NCBI GenBank assembly: GCA_964036045.1
Contig: OZ038383.1
Location: 116,150,431-116,214,430 of the forward strand
Origin: Eutreptiella sp. 'Long Island Sound 2002'
Lineage: Eukaryota > Euglenozoa > Euglenophyceae > Eutreptiales > Eutreptiaceae
DNA: 64,000 bases
Reading direction: 5' to 3'
In this document: positions 34,334 to 43,529 of the stretch, piece by piece
Position numbering within the stretch: the first letter of the stretch is position 1
Layout: every line of letters starts with the position of its first letter
The notes under the pieces: generated by a model
Databases searched by the model: none
Told to the model about the DNA's origin: nothing
What the model saw: the letters and a program-made list of their open reading frames with translations, nothing else
Position numbers and translations under genes: made by a program

Positions 34334-35769
34334 CTAGGTCACCGGGGTGGCCTCCAGCCAGAGATCCTGGAGCGGAACCTCCAACACAGAGCCAATAAGG
34401 GCCCCAGCATCTGCCACAGGTAAAAGAAGGGGCCCGAAACCCTCTTGATCGGCGTACCTCATGGCGTTTTCGAGCGCCGTCTGAAGGCGTCGCCACCGCC
34501 CCCACCAAAGGAGGAACCGGAGGTGGCCCTGTGGTAGCACGCCGCACAGCCGCCCCGTCGGAACGCATGCCAGCGCAGATGGCTCCACCGTGAGTTCCGC
34601 AACATGTCCTTAATGGCGTCCTTCAATCCCGACGCTCCTCGCTCCGCGAACGGTTGTGCCGGGTCCGCTGAGTCACCCACCAGAGCCAAGAGATAAGCAG
34701 CCCAGCGAGCTCCCCGCCGGCCCAGAGGACGTCTCTCTACGAACAAGCCCCCCAGTTTTGTAGTGGTGAAGGAAGCCATGCCAGACACTTGCCGGTCTCG
34801 GGGTGCGATGGTGGTCGCCTCAGACACTCGCAGCCACAGCGCGTAGCTGATACATCCGAGTCCCAACGCAATGCGCTGCTCACGGGTGCGTGCTGCTTGG
34901 CCCAAGAAAGACGGCGAGGGGGGACTGAAATAGGGCTGACGCCCGGACGACAGCCCCCTTTTAGCCAACCTCCAATGGATGGGGAGGACGGTGGGCGGCA
35001 TTAGGCCAATGTCTTCCGCTCGTCGTACTGCCAATACCACGTTGCGGAGCGTCAGCCGGGCCATCCCCGATGACACCTTGGCTGACAAGTACTCCGAAAG
35101 GCATGTAGACGGTCCAGCACGCAGCGTACGCTCGTCCTCGAAATCCGCGACCGCGAACAAGAAACGCTGATAGCGTCGAGTGGTACTGGACGCCCAGCCG
35201 CGCATGGCCACGGTCGCCGGGTCGTCCAGGCGAACACCGGAACGCCGTCCACGCCAATGCTGCCACACGAAAGCGTCCGGTAGCCATGGTCTCCGGCACG
35301 ATGACGAATCACCCGAACTCCTCTCCGGGCCTGACTCCAAAGGAACCTGGCGCCCAACCTGAGGACCAGCTAGGGCACTCGAAGTGCCAGTGCTTGGCCG
35401 CCTCCTCGTTCGGGCCCAATCCCAGGCAGCGCTGTAGGGCTACGACGCCAGAGCCGTCTCGGGCACCCAACGGCCTTTGGCCATCCGCCAGTGCAACACC
35501 CCGCCCCTGGTGGCAAACTTGATACCTTTGTACGTAAAGTTGTTCCCACCTTGCACCCCGGCGTCCTGCCAATCGAGGCCGTCCAGCGGGTTGGTCGCTT
35601 GAGAGGCGGAAAGCGCGGCCGGGTCGGCATACTTTTCCGTGTAGGCGTGCTGGGACTCGACCAACACCGACCACATCCGATACGGCACTCGATCCCCGGG
35701 ATCCCCCCCCCCCCCCCCGCGCCGACCCTGCCAACCGGCCGGGCGACAGGCCTCTCCATTGCCTTGACG
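34334..35769 (-). pseudogene. Gag/tyrosine recombinase of the outer (interrupted) element
   Basis: Reading 3'-ward from the insertion point: a gag-like region (RMWSVLVESQHAYTEKYADP, LDWQDAGVQGGNNFTYKGIK, RGGVLHWRMAKGRWVPET), a TAG at 35440-35442, then a recombinase. The N-terminal SAM-like domain has TTRRYQRFLFAVADF; the core has ALWLRVSEATTI (first Arg box) and HAFRRGG (34549-34569, H-x-x-R box). A one-base frame change near 34530 leads to WWGRWRRLQTALENAMRYAD, which holds the final Tyr, and a TAG at 34334. So the arginines, histidine and tyrosine of a tyrosine recombinase are all present. Its 5' part lies at 43164-43439, separated by the 7.4-kb inserted element. Confidence 0.75.
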
Positions 35770-35864
35770 TAGTTTTGCTTGTACTGAAGCCCTGTCCCCC
35801 TGACCTGCCCTGTCCCGCCCTGTCCCCGGCAAGCAAACACAGAAAAACGCTCCAAAAACACCTG
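35770..35864 (-). repeat. Split direct repeat B2
   Basis: TAGTTTTGCTTGTACTGAAG ... CGCTCCAAAAACACCTG on the plus strand; paired with B1 at 36062-36157. It forms the outer 3' end of the element. Confidence 0.85.
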
Positions 35865-35916
35865 GCCAACCGGCCTTTACTCGGCGCCAACTTAGACTTG
35901 CCCAAGCGGGCCAACA

Positions 35917-36066
35917 GGATCTGGTCCCGTACAAAAAAAGACACTTCACTGCAGAACAGGGAGGGGGGGGGGGAGGTGGCAGGCTGGTATTGTCCCGAAC
36001 TGTGGCAGGTGTGTCCCTTCACCCCCCCCCCCCTGTGGCAAAACTTAGGTTATTGCTAACCTAGGT
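35917..36066 (-). repeat. Split direct repeat A2
   Basis: GGATCTGGTCCCGTACA, GACACTTCACTGCAGAACAG, G run, GGCAGGCTGGTA, TGTCCCTTCACCCC, GGTTATTGCTAA on the plus strand. Matches A1 at 43021-43163 apart from homopolymer length and scattered substitutions. It abuts B1. Confidence 0.88.
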
Positions 36067-36157
36067 TTTGCTTGTACTTAAGCCCTGTCCCCCTGACCTG
36101 CCCTGTCCCGCCCTGTCCCCAGCAAGCAAACACAAAAAAACGCTCCAAAAACACCTG
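36062..36157 (-). repeat. Split direct repeat B1
   Basis: TAGGTTTTGCTTGTACTTAA ... GCTCCAAAAACACCTG; about 95% identical by eye to B2 at 35770-35864. Confidence 0.85.
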
Positions 36158-38003
36158 TCAAAACTCAAGGGAAAAATAACCATGCCTGCTGCACCCCCCC
36201 CTCCCGGACCACCTGTGTGTGAACACACAGTCAATGGGCGTGTAAACACACCAACGGTGCCAAACCACGCCGTGGTTGGGGTGAGGCATATGCTGACTAG
36301 CAGGTAGCAGGCTAATATACTCACCTGCCGCTAAGATGGAGGAGAAAAGCGGGCTCCCACGCCCCAAACAAACCGGTTTGTCATCTCCGGGTCGATAGAA
36401 GAGGCCCAGAGCGATATATACATACCCACAGTGCTCAACAGGCCCCCACACCCTGGCCGCTGGGAACGTGCACCAAGGACGCGTACCCAGGCCCAGCGGT
36501 GGAGAAGGGACAGTGTGCAGCAAGAAAGAAGCGGGCTTCCATGCCCAATCCGCGTCTCAGGCCCGAACGGGGCGCATCCAGGGAGGGAGTCACATACACA
36601 ACATCCCGCCGACGCCATTGCGTTCACACTCGCGCACTCGTACACGCGCAGAGACATGCACGCAGTTGTTGCTGCCCCCCCCCCCCCCCCCCGGTATATA
36701 CTGCAGCGCGGCAAATGCCGGCAATGGCCCATGCCCATGCATACTGATCCGAGCGTGGCTCTAGGGAACAATCCCAGGGCTACAGGCACATGTACGCCAG
36801 CGCCAACGCCACGCACACGAGCAGGCACAACCGGGGCACGTCAAGCAATGGCCCGGGTCCAGCTAGCGTCCCCGACCACAGTGTAGAGGGCCAGAAACGC
36901 GCGTGGCCGTGCCCACGCATCGCTGCGCCCGGACATAGCCCAGCGCCCATTGGCACGCCGTACCACAACGCATAGAGCATGGCCGTCGGGAGAGAAGGAA
37001 GTGGGCTCCAACACCCCAGCCAAATTGATCGCTCATCTCTGGGTCAACAATACAGGCCCAGAGCGACATACACATACCCGCCAGACCCGCCTGAGCTCAA
37101 CAGGCTTCCATGCCTTGGCTGCTGGGAATGTGCACCAAGGACAGCGGGCCACCACATCCACACGGCAGCGGCGTCCCTGTGCGCGGGCGGCCTTATCTGT
37201 GCCTCAAGCAGGACGCGGCGCCCACCACAGAGTGCGCGCCCAGACCCAGCGGCGGAGAAGGGGCAAAACCCAGCAAGCAATCAAGCGGGCTCCCACGCCC
37301 AGTCTGCATCCCAGGCCCAAACGGGGTGCACCCAGGGATGGACATATACACAGCAGCCGCGTACGCCATTGCGCTAACACCCACACACTCGCACCAGTGC
37401 AGAGACCCACACACAATCGTTGCTGTCCCCCCGCCCCTTGGTACAGCCGGGGCATACCGCACCACGGCAAATGCAGGCAAGAGCCCATGCGTATGCATAC
37501 TGATCCGAGCGTGGCCCAAGGGAACAATCCCAGGGCCATATACATCTGCACGCCAGCGCCAACGCCACGCACACGACCAGGCGCAACCGGGGCAACTCAG
37601 GGAGCAGCCCGGACCCAGCGGGCTTCTGCGCCCCTACCACAGGACTGCGCGTGGCCGCGCTCATGCATCGCCGTGCCCAAAACGTTGCTCAGCGCCCACT
37701 AGCACGCCGCTCCACAACGCACAAAGCAGGGCGGTCGGGTCCGCCAACGCACAGCGGCCACAGGCGAGGTACCCAGACGCACCTTGGGGCCCACACCGTC
37801 GGCCACGTATGCCCGGACCCGGGCAGCGGGCTCCCACGCCCATGCCGCAGCGCCCAGGTCCAGCTCAGGTGAAGGCCTGTGCGGAAAGGCGTAGAGTGGG
37901 CGGACCGGGTTTCCACACCCTCGCCCAGCTGCAGCAGGTCTGGCACAGGCGCAGCGGCCGACGCCAACGACGGGCGCTCCGCAGGTACCGGCAGCGGCAG
38001 CGC
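36158..38003 (-). repeat. Non-coding 3' region of the element with tandem duplication
   Basis: Two copies of a 650-750-bp segment (about 36402-37052 and 37053-37735) share AGGCCCAGAGCGA, GCATACTGATCCGAGCGTGG, GGGAACAATCCCAGGGC and CGCCAGCGCCAACGCCACGC. The second copy has about 100 extra bases. ORFs here (for example plus 37110-38384, minus 36331-36828) lack motifs, and I treat them as chance frames in GC-rich DNA. Confidence 0.6.
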
Positions 38004-38588
38004 TCACGGCGTGTCCGGGCTGTAGAAGTCCGACCACACCGAACTCCCCTGGACCGAGGATCTGTCCGCGGCGTAGCCCGCGGCGCTGGGGGCGCGGCTC
38101 GGCGGGCCGGACGGCGACATCACCGCCACCCGGCGCCGCTGCCCGGTGGGGCCCTCGCGGCCGGGCCATGGGCGCGCGCGGGGGGTCGCCCCATCCTGCC
38201 CGTTGCTGCTCTCACGCAGCATGGGGGGAGGGGCGGCCCCGTCGGCCGCCGCCGCTGCGGCGGCGGGCTCCGTAAACTCGCGGAGGAGGCGGCGCTCGCG
38301 GCCGCACTTGTTGCCGCCATAGTGGCGGCAGTCTCGGCGGCTGTGGGTGGCGCCTCATCCTTCCCATCGCGGCACTTGTGCTAGGCGCACTTGCATGCGC
38401 TCTAGCACCTGCGGAGGCTGAAAGGGCCGCAGTGGCGGCGGAGGCGGTGCACTGGCGGCCAGCAGTGCCGCCACCGCCCGCTCGGCGTCACGCGCCGACG
38501 GGGGCGCGGCCGCCGCCGCCGCCCGCACCGTGTCCACAGTGATAGGGTCAGCAGCTCGGTATGCGTAACGGCGGGGCTGAGACAACAT
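38004..38588 (-). other. Ala/Pro-rich open frame, doubtful
   Basis: From ATG 38588 the minus frame reads SQPRRYAYRAADPITVDTVR, an Ala/Pro-rich stretch, and LERMQVRLAQVPRWEG, with TGA at 38355-38357. The same frame stays open beyond it to TGA 38004-38006 (ending SSVWSDFYSPDTP). It may be a tail domain of the element polyprotein after RNase H, or an artefact of high GC. Confidence 0.25.
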
Positions 38589-38739
38589 AGCTGAACACGG
38601 GGTGGCAGCACAACATTTCCTACCCCCCCACCAACGCACCGTCCCACACATGCAACCGCTTGTCCCGATCCCCTACTGTCCCCCACACTCGCCCCGGTCG
38701 CTGGCTGTAGACCCGTGCCTTGGCCCTGGCCTCTACCAC

Positions 38740-39225
38740 CATGTCCCTCCCCCCCCCCCCCCCGACAGCGGCTAACGCAGTCCGCCGGGTTAAGCGCGCT
38801 CTCCAAGTACCTCAACCCCACCGACACGCCCTGCCCGCGCAGCCGGTGCGCGACCCGCCGCGAAGTGCGCTGCTGGGGCCACCAGCTGCGTGGACGCACG
38901 GCCCCAGAGGACCTGGGCTATCGCGCCCACATTGTCCATGACAAGGTCCATGTGCCGGCACCAAGCACTCCATGCCACATCAAGTGCACACACAACACCA
39001 TACAGCTCAGCGGATTGCTCGGTTGCAACCCATGGGGGGCCCCGGCGGATCGCAGGGCCCTCGGAGCTCCATACACCCACAAATAACCCACCTGGCGCGA
39101 CGGGGCATTCCGCAGCGTCAGTGTATACCCGGATCGCTGGTCCTTCAGTCGTCTGCGGCTCCCACCCCCTGCACCCGGCCGCAAACCCTACACACAGCAA
39201 ATGGAACACAGCGGGCAGAAGGCGG
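38740..39225 (-). pseudogene. RNase H domain of the 7.4-kb element
   Basis: IRVYTDAAECPVAPGG (first Asp), TEQSAELYGVVCALD (Glu), MDLVMDNVGAIAQVLWG (second Asp), then after a one-base change in a G run, RYLESALNPADCVSR, the conserved C-terminal Asp motif (38770-38815). It lies downstream of RT but is displaced by one frame near 39220. It follows the same order of motifs as the left-block RNase H at 29138-29490. Confidence 0.8.
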
Positions 39226-40455
39226 ACCGGGACGAAGCCATGCGCGTGCACCTGCGAGGAAACATCCAGCGGAGAAACCGGGGCGGGCCAGCCAACCTAT
39301 GCGCCCCAGAAGTCTCTGGAGCGGCTTGCGCGTGTAGTGGCCCAAGCTAAAAGTGACCCTGCGACCTACAATGTCAGCCAGTCCTTCAGGCTGGTGTGCC
39401 ACACGTGACGGATTCAAGTTGAGCTACTTCCCCATGCACGTGAGGGACCGCGTGGCGTCAAGCACTGATTTGGGGCTGACGAGGAAGCCCTTGCGGGCCA
39501 GATGCGCCGCCGTGTCACGCGCTACGCGGGTGGTGACCTGCCTGTCCCGCCCTACAAACAGGATGTCGTCCAACTATTGTACAATGACTACCTGTGTGTC
39601 AGGTAGTTCAGAAAGCACCGCAGCGATCAGGTGCTGCACCAGGCCAGGTGCCACGTGCCAGCCTAACGGCACGCGAACCAGTGCATATGTGGTGCCCGCT
39701 GCAGCCACACGCACTGCCCCTGCCATTGCAGGGGGGAGGTGCACGCTCCAGTAATAGTTGCTGAGATCAATCTTGGCCGCCCACGCCCCCCCCCCCCCCT
39801 GCATCGAGCGCAGCAATCCCGCAAGGCCCTCAAGTGAGGGCAGGCGGAACGGCCTCGCTTTGAACGAGCAAGCATGGTTGAATGCCTGCATGTCGATGAT
39901 AAGCGCACACTTGGCCAGGCTTTTGTACTTCACAAATGCCCAGGCATTCGGTGATAGGAGGGATTTGTCGACAAGGCCATCAGCATGTAACCGGCGCAAC
40001 AGGGCCCCCACCTTCGCACACTTTGATTCTGGCGCTGTGGGGGGTGCTTCGCCCGCTCTCTGGAAGTGGATATGCACCCACTACGCCCAGAGGACATCTG
40101 GGACCTGCACGGAGCCCGCCGGACCCAGGCCACGGCCCGCGAGCTCAATGGTGACCGCGTCGCCATCTCCAAGCTGCGTGGACGACGCCTCGTCTGGCGG
40201 GCCATGCGTCGCCAAGTGGTGGAGGGTGTCGTGCAGAAGCGCCTCGTCATCCGGGCTGACCGCGGGCCTATCCAGGGTCCAGCGCTGCGCCTCCGCCCAC
40301 CACATGCGCAGCAGGGTGTCCGCCTGACGGTGGTCCACGGACCCCTTGATCGCCGTCAGGACCGCTGCATCGAGGAGGTGCTCATTGACCTGCTTTCCGC
40401 ACCTTTGATAGCCGATCAGAGGCGGGGACCAGCTGCCCCTAGCCTGCTCCCTGGG
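39226..40455 (-). pseudogene. Reverse transcriptase of the 7.4-kb element
   Basis: One frame from about 40455 to 39226 interrupted only by three TAGs (40081, 39574, 39424). It contains SPNAWAFVKYKSLAKCALII, motif A AAKIDLSNYYWSVHLPP, motif B VPLGWHVAPGLVQHLI, motif C VVIVQ*LDDILFVG (the TAG 39574-39576 replaces the Tyr of YLDD), GFLVSPKSVLDATRSL (aligns with GFLVSPKSVLEPT of the left-block RT) and MGK*LNLNPSR. The thumb region GRIGWLARPGFSAGCFLAGA aligns with GFIQWHVRPRRGMGPFLA of the left copy. Because the Tyr of the active-site box is a stop in the standard code, this copy is dead unless UAG is decoded. Confidence 0.85.
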
Positions 40456-40800
40456 CAGTGAGGGCGGCGGCGTCGGCTGAGGGTTTCCGCTTGCAGGACG
40501 TGCCGTCCCTTGCTGATCGTGACCGGCGGACGTAGCATCGCTGCTGAACCGGCGGGCCTTGGGTTTGCGCAGGCGGAGTCGTACGCGCACGCGGGGCCGG
40601 CGTCGCCTGCTGCTGGTCGGCCGGATGTCGCGCACGTCGTTCCCGTCCCCTCTGGGCCATTCCACGATGCGTGCCAGGGGCTGCCAACACCCCATCGTCG
40701 GTGTCGTCCCCCTCGTCATCACTGTCGACCATGATGATAATAGGGGCACCTGAATCATTGGGGGCTGTGCGCCGCCCGAGGGCGCCAGCAAGCCACAGCT
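40456..40800 (-). pseudogene. Linker between recombinase and RT
   Basis: In the recombinase frame, after TAG 40799-40801 (LPLSSV*LWLAGALGRR), the reading stays open: SGAPIIIMVDSDDEGDDTDD, then a basic, Gln/Pro-rich stretch. Near 40455 it shifts by one base into the RT frame. This suggests that recombinase and RT were once parts of one polyprotein. Confidence 0.45.
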
Positions 40801-41760
40801 AGACGGAGGACAGGGGCAGCGTGGTGACACCCGCGACCGGGTGTGGCCAGGGGGCCAGGTCCGGGAGCTCGAAATCCCAGTCGGGTCCCTGCACCGCGTA
40901 CTCCCATGCCTGCCGCTGCGATGCCCATCGATTCCAGACGCACACAGCGGTGATGGGGGCTCCCAGCGCGACCATGGCCGCTACCGAGAGTCGCCTCCAA
41001 CAGTGCCAGCCGACCCCGACCCATGGCGTTCCCCACAGCAAGAAGTGCATGCGGCGCTCGAGCTCTGCCTCGGAGAAGAGGGGCAGGAACTCGGCCCTGC
41101 GCTGCACGATGCCGCACGCCAGCAGAGGCTGTCGCCAGCGCTCTGCCCAGGTCCCCAGCCGGGCGGGGATCTAGCGCCGCTTGGTCTTGCGGTCTTAGAA
41201 ACTGACCCAGCCCGGCTGGCTGACATCGGCCCTGCGGATACTGGCAGCCTCTCCGACCCGCAGAGCGGACAGGCACTGAAGACAGCAAGGGCGAGCACGG
41301 CCAAGTCCGTGTCCGTCCGCAATGCCGTGGCCATCGCCTAGAGCATGCCGAGGGTTCCCCAAACCTGCTGGCCCGGCTCGGAGTTGTATGCCCGTCTAGC
41401 CCCAGCCGCGATGGCCCAGTGGATGGGGGCCACCATGGGTCGCAGGAGCTGGAGCTTTTCGGCCATGCGCACTGCCGATATGGTGCCGCGCAAAGCTGCC
41501 GAGGACTTGCCCATGGCCGCCAGGTGCGCCACGTGCCGTGCAAGGGCGTGTGCACGCGACACCTCTGCATACAGGAGCCCCGAGCGACCCACGCCCCTGA
41601 GCTCCCTCGCGAAAATCGCACTCTCCGCCTATCGCCGCAGTGCGAGGGCACGGGGCTCCGTGGCGAAGTCCGCAGCCCACAGGTCATAGACCCGCGTTGC
41701 AAGGCCATGGAGCTCGGCCGCTGTGCCCCTGCCCCGACCCCCCCCCCCGGGTTACCCGGG
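40801..41760 (-). pseudogene. Tyrosine recombinase of the 7.4-kb element
   Basis: The N-terminal SAM-like domain reads AELHGLATRVYDLWAADF, ALALRR*AESAIFARELRG (TAG 41629-41631) and MGKSSAALRGTISAVRMAEK. After ML*AMATALRTDTDLAVLAL (TAG 41338) a two-base frame change gives LSALRVGEAASIRRADVS (first Arg box), SF*DRKTKRR*IPARLG (TAA 41195, TAG 41171) and finally GWHCWRRLSVAAMVALGAPI and VWNRWASQRQAWEYA with the H-x-x-R box and candidate Tyr. The layout matches the recombinase of the outer element (34334-35340). At the first TAG the outer copy has Tyr (TTRRYQRF). The copy carries at least one frameshift besides the stops. Confidence 0.8.
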
Positions 41761-41989
41761 GGTGGCAGGTCGCCTGGTGGGGAGGGGGGCTCCCCCCCCA
41801 AAGCAAAAGGGCTGGGGGGTCGGGGGGCCCCCTTGAGGGGCCTGCTGCTGCTGAGTGGGTTGCTGCGCCCCTGTAGGGCAGGGGTGGAACGACCAGTGCA
41901 TGCTGTTGCACCTCTACCACGGGTAGGGGGGGGGGGGGCACGCGCGTCATACGTGCGACCGGTGCTGAACGCCGTGTACAGGCTCTGTT

Positions 41990-42984
41990 CTTCGTGGACA
42001 CAGAGACCCCCTGCCGGGCGCTCCCGCGGTGCCTACGGGTGAGCCACCGGCGGCTGCCATTGCGGTTGCGACTGTTGGGAGGACTGGGACTAGGATTGCT
42101 GGTTGTTGCATTTGCGCGCCTAGTGGCCGTGCAGCCCGCACTTGAAGCAGGCCCCAGGGGGCCCCGCCTTTGCAGCCTGCGGGGTTTGCTGCCGGGCAGG
42201 GAACTCGCCTTCCTGGATCCCAAGAGTCGGCCACAGGGCGGCCCACGTGCCGTCGGCCAGCGTAGTTGCCACCTCCGACTGACCGTAACCTTGCTGCGGC
42301 GCCTCGGATCTCAGGAAAATGACGAGCGTCTCCACGAATTGACGCTGCCACGCGTAGTGAAAATGCATGTTCGCGCTGCAGTTCGCCCAAGGATAGGTGT
42401 GGGACCGGGGGGCCCCAAAGTTGCGCCAACTGGGCCTCCAACACAGCGATCTCAGCCCGAACGGGATCAGTGGTGGGCGGGCCTTGGCCACGCGGCGCCG
42501 CGCCCTGCGTGTGCGCCTGCGCCGGGGGATTCATGTGACGCCATTCCCCAGCCACGACATCCAGCTTCCAGCGGGCGTGGGTTTCGTAAAGCCCCATCAT
42601 CAGGAGCACTTCATGCGGCTCCACCGACGGGGCAGCTCATGCTGTGGCGACATCCACACCTGCCTGGTCGAGACCTCGGTGCATCAACTCCACGTGGTAT
42701 TCACCGGCCCTCTTGGCAGCCGCAGGATCGTTGAGGAAGGCCCGGAACGTGGCTGACACGTGGTCCCTCCACAGAGACCATCGCTCGTACGACTCGCTGG
42801 CAGCCTGCGGCATGTCAACATCTCCTGCAAAAGCGCATTTAGTGCGCTTGGCGCGCGGTTGATCTTGCGCAGGCCTTCCAGCGGGGGCTGCTGCGCCACC
42901 GAGTACTGCCTCGTAACCCGCTCCCGACGCCTCCTCGGCTTCGTGAACCAGCGACTCCAACTTATTTGGCGTCGGCTGAGACAT
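41990..42984 (-). pseudogene. Gag of the 7.4-kb element with CCHC knuckle
   Basis: Starts MSQPTPNKLESLVHEAEEAS at ATG 42984, just 3' of A1. One frame continues (YERWSLWRDHVSATFRAFLN, EYHVELMHRGLDQAGVDVATA) to TGA 42637-42639, and stays open after it (VEPHEVLLMMGLYETHARWK). Near 42400 a frame change leads to RQFVETLVIFLRSEAPQQGY and TWAALWPTLGIQEGEFPARQ, then ACFKCGLHGH*ARKCNNQQS*. This is a CX2CX4HX4C zinc knuckle whose usual aromatic residue is a TAG (42120-42122). TAGs follow at 42090 and 42033 in a Gln/Ser-rich tail. Confidence 0.75.
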
Positions 42985-43020
42985 AACACAAGAAGAGAGA
43001 AAACAAAAGAGGAAGACAAC

Positions 43021-43163
43021 GGGATCTGGTCCCGTACACAAAAGGACACTTCACTGCAGAACAGGGGGGGGGGGGGGTTGGCAGGCTGGTACTGTCCCGA
43101 ATTGTGGCACGTCTGTCCCTTCACCCCATTGTGGCAAAACCTAGGTTATTGCTAATCTAGGTC
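43021..43163 (-). repeat. Split direct repeat A1
   Basis: Matches A2 (35917-36066); lies at the 5' end of the element just before the gag ATG. On the plus strand it ends TTGCTAATCTAGGT, and beyond this is the interrupted outer gene. Confidence 0.88.
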
Positions 43164-43439
43164 GCCCAGGGCGTCGGCACACTGTCGCATCCAAGACGCC
43201 AGTTTCGGCTTAGCCATCAGGTCAGTGACCGCTGTGGCTGTCAATTCCGGCACTCCAGACTTGTCCTTGACATTGAGGTCGTCCAGCTTCGTGTGCAGAG
43301 AGGCCAACGCCGCTTGTTGCTGCGCCAGCAGCGCACGCATCTAGTCTGGGGACGTATTGGCCACGTCCTGGCCATCAGATCTAGAGCAACCGCCAGAGTT
43401 AGGGGCCGTCTTCGCACGCGACGAGGTAAAAGTAAACAT
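43164..43439 (-). pseudogene. 5' part of the outer element's gag gene
   Basis: From ATG 43439: MFTFTSSRAKTAPNSGG, then TAG 43341-43343, MRALLAQQQAALASLHTKLD, VPELTATAVTDLMAKPKLAS, WMRQCADALGDL, ending exactly where A1 begins. The Leu/Ala/Gln-rich stretch is predicted to be a coiled coil, as in gag N-termini. The reading resumes beyond B2 at 35769, so the 7.4-kb element sits inside this gene. Confidence 0.6.
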
Positions 43440-43529
43440 GGTGCAGACATATCAAAATTTCGGAGAACTGCAGTACAGAGTCAGATGGGGTTGTGAACTA
43501 TTGTCCGCCCAGAAAGACAGGAGCAGACA
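43440..43529. other. Left edge of the outer element
   Basis: About 90 bp of non-satellite DNA between the outer gag ATG and the resumed satellite; it would hold the promoter or terminal repeat of the outer element. No motif assigned. Confidence 0.35.

Larger units (their letters stand above)
35770..43163 (-). mobile_element. Split-direct-repeat tyrosine-recombinase retroelement (~7.4 kb)
   Basis: In minus-strand order: A1 (43163-43021), gag, tyrosine recombinase, RT, RNase H, a non-coding duplicated region, B1 (36157-36062), A2 (36066-35917), a 53-bp gap, B2 (35864-35770). A1 matches A2 over about 145 bp, and B1 matches B2 over about 95 bp. This A1...B1-A2-B2 arrangement is the hallmark of PAT/Ngaro-type elements. 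The genes show several frameshifts, and the repeat pairs have diverged, so the copy is probably old and inactive. It interrupts another element's gag/recombinase gene. Confidence 0.85.

Noticed and set aside
37110-38384. 424-codon plus ORF
   Set aside because: Covers the tandemly duplicated non-coding part of the element; composition follows base content, no motif.
40755-41801. 348-codon minus ORF without stops across the recombinase
   Set aside because: It lacks all recombinase motifs, which lie in two other frames of the same strand; it is a shadow frame.
39424-43343. UAR read as glutamine
   Set aside because: Fits several sites, and CAG to TAG is a common decay path, but it cannot explain the stop in place of the Tyr of YLDD or the Tyr aligned with the paralogous recombinase; kept only as an alternative.
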